This document shows, one piece after another, positions 19,889 to 30,700 of a DNA stretch of 33,274 nucleotides. Under the pieces are notes generated by a model. It was given only the letters and a program-made list of their open reading frames with translations, did not search any database and was not told the origin of the DNA. The position numbers were made by a program, and so were the translations under genes. Numbering within the stretch: position 1 is the first letter of the stretch; each line of letters starts with the position of its first letter. The stretch is from Sergeia podlipaevii. Its lineage: Eukaryota > Euglenozoa > Kinetoplastea > Trypanosomatida > Trypanosomatidae. The stretch lies in contig JASANZ010002016.1 of the NCBI GenBank assembly GCA_030849805.1, positions 1-33,274 of the forward strand. The letters are read 5' to 3'.

Positions 19889-20338
19889 TGGCGTGAAAGT
19901 GCATCACTACGCATTCATACAAAATGTCAAAAAAAAAAACATGTCGCAATAGACTATATGGGTGGCAAGGCGTAGCTGTCATATTCACTACTCTGTTGGG
20001 CACGCGCATACAGACACGTCCACTTCCACAATCCCCAACGTCTCACTTGAGAGCATTTCCTTTTTAAAAAAATGTTTTGCATTTTTCTACTTTTACCAGT
20101 CTGCCTCTAGCCATCACCATTCACATATAAAAACATCACCAAATGGCAAAGCTGAGCGAACAATTGCATTGAAGCCGAAAAAAAAGAACAAAAAATATAT
20201 ATATAATTTGAAAAAAAAAATCAGAATGACAAAACACACATACACGAAAAAAAAGCAGATGCGTACTGTTGTCTTCATTCGTCGACGCTACATAGATTGC
20301 CTTTATGTATAATAAATGTTGAGCTTTGCTTGGTCCTC

Positions 20339-20354
20339 AAAAAAAAAAAAAAAN
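20339..20354. other. A-run ending in an undetermined base
   Basis: Fifteen A followed by N at 20354, the only ambiguous base in the window. Homopolymer length here is unreliable. It lies outside coding sequence. Confidence 0.9.
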
Positions 20355-22054
20355 TTTGAAATGATAAGCAAATGTACGCATGTATATAGCAACTATGAGC
20401 TAGTAATGGGTGCGGATGTTCATATGCACATTAGCAACAGAAAAAATGTCCATAACCAGCAGTGGGAGCAAAAAAAAAAAAAGATAAATAGAAGGTACAC
20501 CCCCACCACTTTACACATAAATATATATATATATATTTATTTATAATAATATGAGTGCCTTAACGAAAGTTTAACTCACCACAATTCTTTAAGAACAATA
20601 ACATCAACAGCAACAAGGATACATAAAGATACACACATCTATGCATGGTGAGCATTCAAACAAACACCATGCTTCTCCTTTCATCCTGTATGGAAAAAAA
20701 AGGCAAAAATTGTTCAATTTTTCTCCTATATATGTAGCACTAGCGATTCAATACTGAATGCCTTCTCTTTTTTTCTCCCACCAGACTTCTCTTTATCGAT
20801 ATATATTGGCATACTATTCGCTGCCTTCTTCACTTTTAATTTCTCTTGATCCTATAACAAAAAAACGAAAGGCTTCTTTTTTTTTTCCTCTTCGCATATA
20901 TACAAAAAAAAAATAAAGCACAACATATATATATATATTACCCTCAAAGCTCTCTGCTGTACAAATATGTATCATGGGACCCACATAGATGCTATTTTTC
21001 AAATTGGATGAAAAATAAGCAGGCACTTTAGCACACACAAGACGGCCCTCCAAATCGCTGCGTACAGTCGAGTAATTGGATCTATATGTATGTATGTATG
21101 TAACATTAACAACGACCAAAAAAAAGTAGAGGGCCTTCTTTCTTTTCTCTTCTCCATTCAAAGTAAAAAAGTAGCGTTATGCTTTGTATGCATTTCTTCT
21201 TAATATTTTTCTCTAATTTTTAGTAAAGAGAAAAAATAACAATAATAAAATAAAGCCAGAGAGCTATGCACACAATACAATCCGAAAATTTGTAAAGAAT
21301 GAAAAGAAAAGAAAAGAAAAAGAATGTTATGCAGACTGAAATGAACCAACAATAAAGGCAGGTTAAGTACAATTTTGTAAACTCCTTACATGCTGTATTA
21401 TTTTCACTTTATATTTTAAAAAAGATGTAATGGATTGGGTCGCTCAACAAATGATTTCTTCTATTTTTTTTTTCTTTCGACGAGAAGTGACATGAAAAAG
21501 AAAAGAAAATCAAACGCATTGCTTGTCCCTCTCCCTTCCCCTTCTCCCCCTCTTCAAAAAAAAAAAAAAAAATCAACCTGCTGAAATATAGCACCACCGC
21601 CACATTTACTTCTAAAAAGGAAGAGAGGGAGGGGAAGTAACAAAAGAACTATGGAGTGATGCACATCAAAGCGCGAAAGAAAAAAGAAAAAAAGAGAAGC
21701 AAAAGAAAACTAGTAAAACTGATGAAAGGAGTTGAAGGAGGGAATATATATATATATATATATTAATGAGTTGATATACAAAAAAAAAGGGAAAAAGAGG
21801 AAACGATGAACATAATCACAAAAAACAAAAAGTTAGGGAGAAAGTACATTTAAAGAAAAAAAAAGGATGATAAAGGTCACACACATACACATACTAAGAG
21901 CAAAATATGAACAGTAGCTTTGTATTTATCCTCTTCTCTCAAGAAGACGTCACTACATAAATAGCGGGAGACGCGACAATGCATGTTCAATGTCAAGAAA
22001 TTATTGTGTGTGTGTGTGTGATTGGGAGAGTGGCGCCTCTCTCTCTCTCTCTTT

Positions 22055-25000
22055 CTACTTCCTCGCACCTGCCTTGTTGGCAGGCCTCTTCTTGTTATTG
22101 ATGCTGCCGTTGCTGCCGTTGCTGCTCTTGCGCTTCAAGTCACCATCGTTGCTCCTCTTAGATCCGCTCGACGACACCCCATTCGCGCGCACTTTCTCCC
22201 TGGGGCTGCTGTGGCTGCCTTTCCTCGCGCCGCTAGAAGAGCGGGGCCGTGCACCGCTGCCGCTGGAGCCGCGCTGAGACCCCCGTGAGTTGCTGCTGCG
22301 GCTGCTCCTGCTGCTGGAGCGCGACACGTTATCATCATCACCACCCTTGCCGCTACTGTGACGGTTGGGCTTGACGCTTCTGGGTTTCCTGCCGCCCCCC
22401 GCAGACGCAGACGAAGACTTCTTGTCAGCAGTAGTCGGTTTAGCCTTCCGCTCTGCACCAGACGCAGCGGATGCCGGCTTACGCTCCCGGTCCTTTGTGT
22501 TAGCAGAAGCGCCGTTTGCAGGGCTGCTGCTGCTCTTGTGCTCACGTTCCTTGGCGCTACGACTACTCTTGCGGTATGTCTTTGGATCACGATTGCGCGG
22601 GTCCTCAAACAGTGCAGTGTACTCGTTTCGAAATACCTCTATGCTCTTCTTACCCTTGTTGATGCGCTCGATATCACTGTTCGACGTGGCAGTAGCGAGT
22701 TTCTCATCCGCCTTACGAATGCTCTCGTCGGCAAAGGCAATAAACTTCTTCACACTGCAGCTGCGCACGTTTCGGTTGGGGCTGGCGCGCAGGCGGTTCA
22801 CAAGTTCTGCAACATTCGCAATGTTCGTATCACCTTGTACGATGTTACCCAAGAACAGAGTGCAGCACGGGCCACCCAGGGCATACTCGAAAAGCTCGTG
22901 AGGGGCGTTCGCGTCCTTGTCAAGAATGCGCATGAATACATCGGGGTGCGTCGTCGCTGCGGCAACCAGCGAGGTCGTAAAGACATCTGTCTCGGTGACA
23001 CCCTTCAGAATAGCAGACGCAAAGATGAGCGGCTTAGCGTCGGAGTAGTGGGCAAGAATGCCAGGGACCTGAGCAAGCGCGTTGTTGACGGTGGACTCCA
23101 ACTGCAAAGGCGTGGGCGGCTTCACAGAGGTCGTCTGGTACACAGTGGGGCCAAACAACGGGGAGAAGGCACCGCTGAGCTGGCGCTTTTCTGGTAGCGC
23201 GGCAGAGACCTCGGCGGGGTTAATGGCCAGTAAATCGGCAAGGAGCTCTGTTCCGTCGATGAGGGAGATGCTAAGGCTCACATCTGCATAGGTGTACTTT
23301 TGAGAAGCAACGCTGATCATGGAGGATACCATGCGCTTGTATGAGAGCCACAAGGGCTGCTTGTCGAGCGCCTGTACTTCGTTGGGAGACACAGTGCCGA
23401 TGATGGCACTGTTGTTGCCATTCTCGAACATCCCCTGCACCGCCTCCACCTGCTTCGACGTGGCAACGATGCGCCAATCGTCCGCCGAGCGTGGGATGAT
23501 CTCGTCCGCCATGCACTGCACGTTAGGATCTGCCAGAGATGCAATGGAATAGCCGTCGGGCTGCACCACAAACGTGTCCATACCATTGGCGCCTTGTGGA
23601 GCAATGATGAGTGACACGCGGATCGGGTTCTCGCCTCCCTTGGCGGAAGTGTTCTCTGACATGCTACCCGCCTCGGGAGTTGGGCCGCCGCGTGCATGCT
23701 CCTTGCTGACAGCGGCGCCACCCCGACGCTCGCGCACTGGGTGCAGTAGCGGTGTTTTGTTCTGTGGATCGCTCAAGAGCTGCTTACCGTTCTCTAGCAT
23801 GTCAGCAACGCGGCGCAGAGCATCAGGATCGTGGTCTGGCCTCTGGCTCATCTTTTCGGCCTCACTGGTGGCAAAGGCGATGAAACGGGCAACATTGCCG
23901 CTACGAGGGAACGAGTTGGTCGTGCTGTGCACCTCTGCGAGTGAGCGGCACGCAGAGGCCGCAGTCGCAGATGGCGTGTGCGGGGAAAGCCCGAGCACAG
24001 CGATGGTGTAGCATGCGCTGCCCAAGAGCGCGTCGGAAATCTGGCTTGGGGTAATGTTTGAGTCGGTGATGGCGTTGAAGTACCCTGACGCCGCTGACTG
24101 TGCGTTGTCGACGCCACCGTCTGGTGAGCTGTTGCTCAAGACGACAGTGAAGGAGGAGAGCAGCAGCTCTTTCTCGCCAGGCTTGCTTGGGTTGGCGCGT
24201 AGCTGCTTGATAACGAGTTGCACAACCACGACAGGGGCGACGTTCTGCAAGCTGTCACTTGCAGCCTCACGTACAATGGCTTGCACCTGCTGGGCAGACT
24301 GCTGCGCATCACGAATTATGATAGACTTGCCATCCATGAAGGAAACGCCGAAGACAGGATGAGCACCGAGGAGCACGGGCTTCACTGCCTGGGGGTTATT
24401 CACGCCAGACTCGATCACGTCAATCATCTCCGTCGGCGACTTGAGCGCGCAGCAGTACATCTGAGCATCAAAGTAACCCGGTCCCGCAGGGTCAGCGCGT
24501 GCGAACTGCTCCAGTTGTGATATGGCATCCATGACCGTCACTACAGCAATCTCCATGACCTCATTGGTCTCTGCCGGTGTCATCTTGCGATGCGCCAGCA
24601 CCATAGCTGCGTTGTGTCCAGATACAATGTGATTCATAAGAGTCTTGTAGTACACGTTCTGGCGCCACAGCTGGGGGGTTTGACTGCCACCAGAGCCCAT
24701 CATCGGCGCCGGCGCCACCTGCACCACGTCGTTCACTACATGCGTTGGCTGGCCTTCAATCTCAACGGAGGCCGCAGCGGCACTCTTGCGAATAGTGACC
24801 GGGAATGCTGGATTAGCTGGGGGGCCAATGAACACAATCGCAGGAATGGGTTCCTTCTGGGGACGAGCACCGCTCCCTGTGCGAGCGAGGGGCTGAGCAC
24901 CCGTTGAAGGAGTAGTACCGCTCTTCATGTTGTTGTTGCTGCTGGTACGCGCTGGCGCAATGACAGCCGGGGTAACACCAGGAAGGGCCTCACCGGATTG

Positions 25001-26029
25001 AGGCTGAATGTTGATGACACGAGAGTGCATCGCTGGTGCAGGCTCAGAGGGACCTACACCACTGTTAAGTGGAATGGTGGGAGGAGCAACTCCCAACACG
25101 TTTGGTTGCTGCTGTGGTTGTTGTTGCTGCTGACCTGGATCCTGGTTGTAAAAACTGTTGGTTGCGCCGATATTGTACTGGCTGCCAGGACCCATGTTGC
25201 TCCCCAAGGAACTGAAGCTGTAAGAAGCTGGACCACCCATGTTCATGCCATACATGCTGCCGTTCATGCCACATGGGTTGCCATACATGCTGCCCATAGG
25301 CCCAGCGCCGCCCATGCCGTACATAGAGCCCATGCCACCTCCCATCCCATAGAGACTGCCGTATTGGCTGCCAAAGAGAGATGCGGGACGGGACATGCCA
25401 TACATCGAGCCCATGCCATACATGGACCCCATGCCGTACATGGACCCCATGCCATACATGGAGTTCATCGCCAGCATACTCGCACGACACATGGGGGGTG
25501 TCGGACCACCGTACATACCGTACATGCTTCCTCCTCCCATGCCCCCCATCATGCTGCCGAGGCGGGACTGGGGACGGCTCTGACGCGTCCATACATCCTT
25601 GGCGAAGGCGTTGTGGTCAATGTTGCTCGAGTACGTCGGACGCTCGCCAAACGCGACACATACCTTAGGGGCGTCCTCGGGGAGGTTGTTGTTGACCGCC
25701 ATGAAGTCTCCCGCCTCCTTCACCGGCTCGTTGGCATGCTGCACACTCACAGGATTTGGAGTGTTGCTGCTTACCGTTTCACCGGGCTTTAGCTTTTTGG
25801 CATACGACTGCTTTCCTTCTCTGTTAGCAGAGTAATGTGGGGCTGGGCCTTGCGGCTGCATAGGCATCATCATGTCTCCTCCAGCTCCAGGCTGCATGTT
25901 GGAAGAGAGCATCGAAAATCCGTAGGGGGCAGCGCGAACACCGCCATTCATGTTTGAGTTGGCGTACATTTGCATGTTGCCCTCGGCGCCATACGCATTA
26001 CCATTCATGGGGCCGTGTTGTTGGTACAT
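22055..26029 (-). CDS. Protein with two tandem degenerate kinesin-motor-like domains and SMYG repeats (gene F)
   Basis: 1324 aa from the first ATG (26029). The frame opens upstream at a GTG, but an in-frame TAG lies before it and there is no earlier ATG. The N-terminus, MYQQHGPMNGN, resembles MYQAPFAYNN of gene B. Residues about 155-270 are repeats of GSMYGMG. Domain 1 (about 392-728) has GHNAAMVLAHRKMTP for the P-loop strand, HPVFGVSFMDGKS, SSFTVVLSNSS for switch II and ALLGSACYTIAVLGL. Domain 2 (about 799-1110) has GNNSAIIGTVSPNE, ADVSLSISLIDGTELLADLL, SPLFGPTVYQTTSV, SLVAAATTH and YALGGPCCTLFLGNI. Each ends in a similar block ([S/R]xSVKKFIAFA or SGNVARFIAFA). Neither has Walker A, SSRSH or DLAG residues. 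The last 180 residues are Ser/Arg/Lys-rich and very basic, possibly binding microtubule tails or nucleic acid. The paired domains in one chain resemble a covalent kinesin dimer without motor activity. Confidence 0.8.
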   Translation of the reverse strand: MYQQHGPMNGNAYGAEGNMQMYANSNMNGGVRAAPYGFSMLSSNMQPGAGGDMMMPMQPQGPAPHYSANREGKQSYAKKLKPGETVSSNTPNPVSVQHANEPVKEAGDFMAVNNNLPEDAPKVCVAFGERPTYSSNIDHNAFAKDVWTRQSRPQSRLGSMMGGMGGGSMYGMYGGPTPPMCRASMLAMNSMYGMGSMYGMGSMYGMGSMYGMSRPASLFGSQYGSLYGMGGGMGSMYGMGGAGPMGSMYGNPCGMNGSMYGMNMGGPASYSFSSLGSNMGPGSQYNIGATNSFYNQDPGQQQQQPQQQPNVLGVAPPTIPLNSGVGPSEPAPAMHSRVINIQPQSGEALPGVTPAVIAPARTSSNNNMKSGTTPSTGAQPLARTGSGARPQKEPIPAIVFIGPPANPAFPVTIRKSAAAASVEIEGQPTHVVNDVVQVAPAPMMGSGGSQTPQLWRQNVYYKTLMNHIVSGHNAAMVLAHRKMTPAETNEVMEIAVVTVMDAISQLEQFARADPAGPGYFDAQMYCCALKSPTEMIDVIESGVNNPQAVKPVLLGAHPVFGVSFMDGKSIIIRDAQQSAQQVQAIVREAASDSLQNVAPVVVVQLVIKQLRANPSKPGEKELLLSSFTVVLSNSSPDGGVDNAQSAASGYFNAITDSNITPSQISDALLGSACYTIAVLGLSPHTPSATAASACRSLAEVHSTTNSFPRSGNVARFIAFATSEAEKMSQRPDHDPDALRRVADMLENGKQLLSDPQNKTPLLHPVRERRGGAAVSKEHARGGPTPEAGSMSENTSAKGGENPIRVSLIIAPQGANGMDTFVVQPDGYSIASLADPNVQCMADEIIPRSADDWRIVATSKQVEAVQGMFENGNNSAIIGTVSPNEVQALDKQPLWLSYKRMVSSMISVASQKYTYADVSLSISLIDGTELLADLLAINPAEVSAALPEKRQLSGAFSPLFGPTVYQTTSVKPPTPLQLESTVNNALAQVPGILAHYSDAKPLIFASAILKGVTETDVFTTSLVAAATTHPDVFMRILDKDANAPHELFEYALGGPCCTLFLGNIVQGDTNIANVAELVNRLRASPNRNVRSCSVKKFIAFADESIRKADEKLATATSNSDIERINKGKKSIEVFRNEYTALFEDPRNRDPKTYRKSSRSAKEREHKSSSSPANGASANTKDRERKPASAASGAERKAKPTTADKKSSSASAGGGRKPRSVKPNRHSSGKGGDDDNVSRSSSRSSRSSNSRGSQRGSSGSGARPRSSSGARKGSHSSPREKVRANGVSSSGSKRSNDGDLKRKSSNGSNGSINNKKRPANKAGARK
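25225..25545 (-). repeat. GSMYGMG-coding repeat array in gene F
   Basis: About ten imperfect copies of a short unit encoding GSMYGMG or MYGM, the most regular being four consecutive copies at about 25395-25470 with near-identical codons. Related single units occur in genes B, D and E. Confidence 0.85.
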
Positions 26030-26270
26030 ATATCGGGCTGCTGTAAGGATAGTGTACCTGGCGCTCTCGTTGAAGCTCACGGCGCGTACGCGTGTGTGCG
26101 AACAAAAAAAAGAAGGCTGTTCTTCTTCTTTCTGCTAAAGTTTCTTGAAATGTAATCTCTTTCTTTTCTATCGATGATGCCGGCGGAAAGGGAAGAAAAA
26201 GAGATGAAAAATAAGTAATGAATGAAAGACTGTTGATCTTCTAATTTGCTGAAAGTGATGATAATGGGTC

Positions 26271-26330
26271 CTTGAAGAAAGAGAGGATTAAAAAAAAAAA
26301 AAAAAGAAATATGCACAAAAAAAAAAAATG
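26271..26330 (-). promoter_or_regulatory. Candidate trans-splice acceptor of gene F
   Basis: Two T-runs of 12 and 15 bases on the minus strand (within 26330-26290), then a CT-rich stretch, then the first AG at 26272-26271. The 5' UTR would be about 241 nt. A closer option is an 8-base T-run at 26110-26103 with first AG at 26077-26076, which would remove the GTG codon and give a 46-nt 5' UTR. Both agree with ATG 26029 as start. Confidence 0.4.
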
Positions 26331-26398
26331 AAGGGCTTCCTCTGAGTGAACTTTAGCTTTTAAAACCTTGCATGTGATAGCCAAGTAAATTGGAAGCA

Positions 26399-26399
<1 letters not shown>

Positions 26400-26430
<31 letters not shown>
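26400..26430. repeat. (TA)n microsatellite
   Basis: About fourteen TA units with one ATG interruption, in the spacer upstream of gene F. Confidence 0.9.
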
Positions 26431-27789
26431 AACGGAAGGAAGAAGAAACGAAGAGGAGGGGAGAAAAAAATTGTTTTTATAAAGAGGATTTCTAGATGTT
26501 GGGGGCAGCAATAAAGCATTAAAAAAAAAAAATCGAGCACTGCATTTGTGCCATCAAAAGAATGCTTTCCAGCATCATACAACAGTAAAACAGCTCAAGA
26601 AATTATCAACGTTGTTTACTCATTTTTTGAAAAGAAAAGTCGCTCAGCACATGATGAGGTATAAGTCACAACTTAATACTTCAAATATATGTCATGTAAC
26701 AGCAGAGGAAACGAGCAACGTGCTACAGTTGGGTACTTAATACATATTGCACACATTTTAAAAACTGGAGCTATTTTCACATGCCCCCCCCCCAAAAAAA
26801 AAAAAAACAGAACGCTTCTCTTCATTTTATTTTCTTACAATAACATGCTAATTCACTGATAGAAATATAATTACAATGGAAGAATTTCTCTTTAAGCGAT
26901 CGGTATAAAAAGTATTCACAAAAAGATATTAGAATGTATCCAAAAAAAAAAAAAAAAAGAGAGCAAACACACACACACACACACACGCGGGCGCGTATAC
27001 AAAGGGAGAGGGCAACATATATTATGAGTAAAGAGAGAGAGAGACAGGATCAATATTCATCACGACACATAAACCATTGCATTACATATTAGGAGTAAGG
27101 TGCTCAGGATAACACAGTGTGGTCAAGACGAATATATACACACTATTATACTTTTTATTTTTTGAAAGCACAGAGCTCCCATTTTCACATACAGTAGTTG
27201 GTTTTATACCATGACAGGTAGATTTTTTGGGAAAAACAAGTCATCCCAATTGTAGTTGGAAACCAAACAACAACTAAAGCAATAGAATAGTTTCCAAGTA
27301 ATTTACGTTCGTAGGCCATCAATGCTCTGATTGTCACTCCTTCTCCCCACTCTCATTTCCCTTGCATAAAAAGAAAAAGAAAATGCACACATGTTTTCTC
27401 TCTCTCCCTCCAACAACCCCCTGTCATATAACCCATATTATACTTGTTTTGCACGCTATCAATAACTTCCAAAAACAAAAAAAAAGAAGAAAAAAAATAG
27501 CACCTCACATAGTGGATTTCTTCTGAAGTTGAACCAACAACAAAAATAAAAAAGGGGGACAAAGATAAAAGAAATAGTACAAAAAAACAACAACCAAAAA
27601 TGTACTTACTAAAAAATCACAAATATAAAGCGGAAGGAACACCTTCCCAAAAAAAAAAAAAATCGCGTCTAATGAGAAAATTGACTGTTTTACTATACTT
27701 GTGCGCAGATCTTCAACGGCGCATATAAAATATGTTGCTTGATTGAGCAAGCCCAAGAAGGGGGAACACAGAGCACACGAATACATTAG

Positions 27790-30700
27790 TCACGCCACCT
27801 CCGTGTTCTCCATATCCTCAACATCAAGGTGCAGCAGCGCTGGCTCTTCACTTCTGTCCGGGTGGTGCAGGAACAAGCGAAGACCCGCAACAATGTCCTT
27901 CACGAAACTCAGCAGGCCATTCCAATGTTCAAGCGAATGTTGACGGTCCTCGTTGTCAACCTCATTATCCGCTGTGGCCTCCTTCGCCGCCTTCTTCTCG
28001 GCTCTCACGCGTGCCTCAATAAGCTGCCGTCGACTCTGCAGAAACGTCGCGAGTGTGCGCACGCTACCGGACAAGCGCCCAACCACTTGTATCTCTTCCG
28101 CCGGCTGCTTCTCCAATTGGCGTGCACGCGCGAGTACCCGCAGCCACGACACTGTGTGCGTAGAGTAGTCTGACAGGCACGCACACACAACCGTGCGTGT
28201 ACCGCCCGTCAAGGCGCTGCGCGTGAGCCCCGCAAGAAACTCGTCACTGTTTGCCCAGTGTCGCTCAGGACGAAAAAGCAGGTCATTGCCCCTGCCAAAT
28301 GGAATCGCTGACACCCCCCCTGAAGCCTCCGCATTTACCTCATCGTCCTCAATACCGTCGCGACGCCGATCAGTGCTGTTGATATTGTTTCTAGCACTGC
28401 TGCTGGCATTACGATCCAACGGTGAAAGCGTTGTGGTGAGAAGCCGCGAAAAGCGCTTGTGGTCCGATGTCAAGAACACAATCAAGAGTAAAGACATGAT
28501 CACATCCCCCTTCGAGCCAGGAGCGTTTGCGGTGCACGCACTGGAGCGCGTCTGCTTCAAAAAGATCTGCGCAAACGATAGCGGCGTCGCGCTGCTGCTG
28601 CCATTTGAGAGTGCACTGGAGCTGAAGCTGCCAGAGCGGGATGCAGAAGCGGAAGAGGCCCCAGAGGTAGCGCGACGAAGAAACCCACGGGTGAGGCAAC
28701 GCTCAATGTAACGTCCATCCTGTAGAGGGACCGTCACCCGTGTGAGACCACGCACACAGCGTCCATACAGCGGTGACCACGCCAGCTGTACACCGTCCAG
28801 CCAGGAGCAGCTGCTGCCTTCACCACCACGCCGGCCGATGCTGATGCTAGTCAGCTCCGTGTCGCCGTCGCTATCATTGCCGCCGCTCCCGTTGCCAACG
28901 CCGCGCGTGGAGATGCCGGAGAGGAGATCCCTTACAATGCTACCCCCCTCAGCACCAGCACCACCATCCTTTCCCTCCTCTCCATCCTCGGCGTCACTGG
29001 TGCTACCCACATCTGCGCCGGCCGCGCCCATTACCAGCGATACCTCGGTCCAGCACCCGTCGCCCTCTACTTCTTTCCCTTGTCCCTCGGCTTGTTCATT
29101 GGCAGCTCTGCCATCAGCAGAAAGACCAGGACAACGTTGCCGAGCTGTCGCCAAGGCGTCAGCGAGAAATCGCTTTGCTGCCGACAATGACGCCCCGTTA
29201 CGTCCGCGCGTATTCCCCAAGAAAAGCGCCACATTGCGGCCTGCAATCACCCAATCCTCCTTCAACAGTCGAAGCGCGACAGAGGAGCACTGTTGTGATC
29301 CACTAGAACGGCTGATCGCCTCATCCATCTGGAATATGTACTTGAAGCGGTCGAACTCGGGGCAGCTGCTGCTGCTGCTCTCATCATCGTCGTCCGCGTC
29401 ATCGTTCTCTCCTTGCTTCTCATTGACTTTTGCGGCGGAGGCAACATCCGCGCCGCAGGATTCAACTCCGCCTCTCGCCATGGCAGCTCCAGTGCTAGTA
29501 CCCGAGCACACTTTAGGGAGAACGGAGCCTTCAGCGATGGACGCGCTCAACGAGTCGCGCATAGGCGGCCCAGAAAGGAAAGAAGGCAAGTTTTCCCTCT
29601 TGAGATGAGAGGAGGCGCCGGTGACTCCGTCGTCCTCATTGTTGCCTTCTGTGTCGCGCCGATGCAGCGCCTCTAATGTCGTCGTCAGTTTCTTCACCGT
29701 CCCTGCACGACCCGACGCCGCCTTCATCTCACCCTGACCTCCTCGCGCTTCTTGCGGTTCTTCTTCGCTGTCAACTTCCGTGTACACGCGCACGGCAGAT
29801 CCGCTCACCACCACAAAGGGAGACGCCACCGCATCCTCATCCACCACGGCCACCGCCTGGACGTGATCCTGGCGCTCCTTCAAAGCTTTCTCCGTCTCGT
29901 CCAGCGACCGTGCGAGCTCACGGCCGCGCTCGCGCAGTGTTGGATTACGAAACAGCACATATGAATTCATCTCAACCTGTATGCCCGCTCCTCCATCGGC
30001 CGCGCTGCCGCTCGTAGTCACCGGTTCCTCAATAGAGGGCTTGAAACCCACCACAGTGCGACGTCGGGTAGAGGCACGAAGGCTGCTGGTAGAAAGATTA
30101 CTTTCACTGTCCGACGAAACCGTCGCTCTACCTACACGCCTTCTTGGACGGAAACGTGCCCACGGCGAATAAATGTCAGGGGGGAAGTCACCATCCCCGC
30201 TGATGCCGACTGTTGCGCTATCAATACTGCTCTGGCTGTTGCTGCTGCTGCTGCTGCTGCTGCTTGCGCTGCTGCTGCGACCACCACTTCCTCGGCTCAG
30301 CAGGTGAGCCGTTAACGGAGGGTCCGTCATGACGTACTGAAGACCAAAAAAGCCAGCCGCGGCAGCTGCTGTAGCGGAGATGAAGCGCTGCGGTTGCTGC
30401 TGCTGCTGTAGTGGTCGTGGTAGCGGTGTAGTGACGCCTGTGCTCATGCCAGGTGAGAGAGGCACAGCGTTGGTGGCGGGCGTCGCGTCACCTCCGCTCA
30501 CGCTGTTCTCCTGCGCCCCGCGGCTTAACTGTCGAATACTTTGGTTAGGTGTTCCTCGAGATGGCAAGGCTCCTCCCGAGAAGGGGAGGCTATTGTTGCT
30601 GCCTGTATGATCGCGGCGGAACATGGGTGAGTGTGGGGCTGATAAGGGCTCCCTTTGCAGAAAATGAGATGTGCCGTCCACTGAAGCGGCGGCTGGCCTA

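Larger units (their letters stand above)
19524..22054. other. Spacer between genes F and E
   Basis: About 2.5 kb, A+T-rich with many A-runs and TA tracts (near 20521, 20926 and 21745), GTAT repeats near 21086, and (TG)n/(TC)n tracts at about 22005-22050 just after the gene F stop. A single undetermined base (N) at 20354 follows a 15-base A-run, marking uncertain assembly. No gene is supported. Confidence 0.7.
26030..27789. other. Spacer between genes G and F
   Basis: About 1.8 kb, A+T-rich. It contains a (TA)n tract (26400-26430), a C-run at 26783, (CA)n near 26970 and many A-runs. By position it holds the 3' UTR of G and the 5' region of F. No gene is supported. Confidence 0.7.

Noticed and set aside
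22358..23197. Plus-strand open frame of 279 codons
   Set aside because: Antisense shadow of gene F in a G+C-rich coding region; no plausible protein features.
24998..25792. Plus-strand open frame of 264 codons rich in His/Ala
   Set aside because: It is exactly antisense to the GSMYGMG repeats and N-terminal part of gene F. Its composition is the mirror of the repeat codons and it is on the wrong strand for the unit.
29190..29245. An active kinesin ATPase in gene G
   Set aside because: Although the strand and loop are placed correctly, the Gly-Lys-Thr, SSRSH and DLAG residues are all missing.
28742..29608. Plus-strand open frame of 288 codons, Ser/Pro-rich
   Set aside because: Antisense shadow of gene G; composition follows from the Gly/Glu/Ser codons of G.
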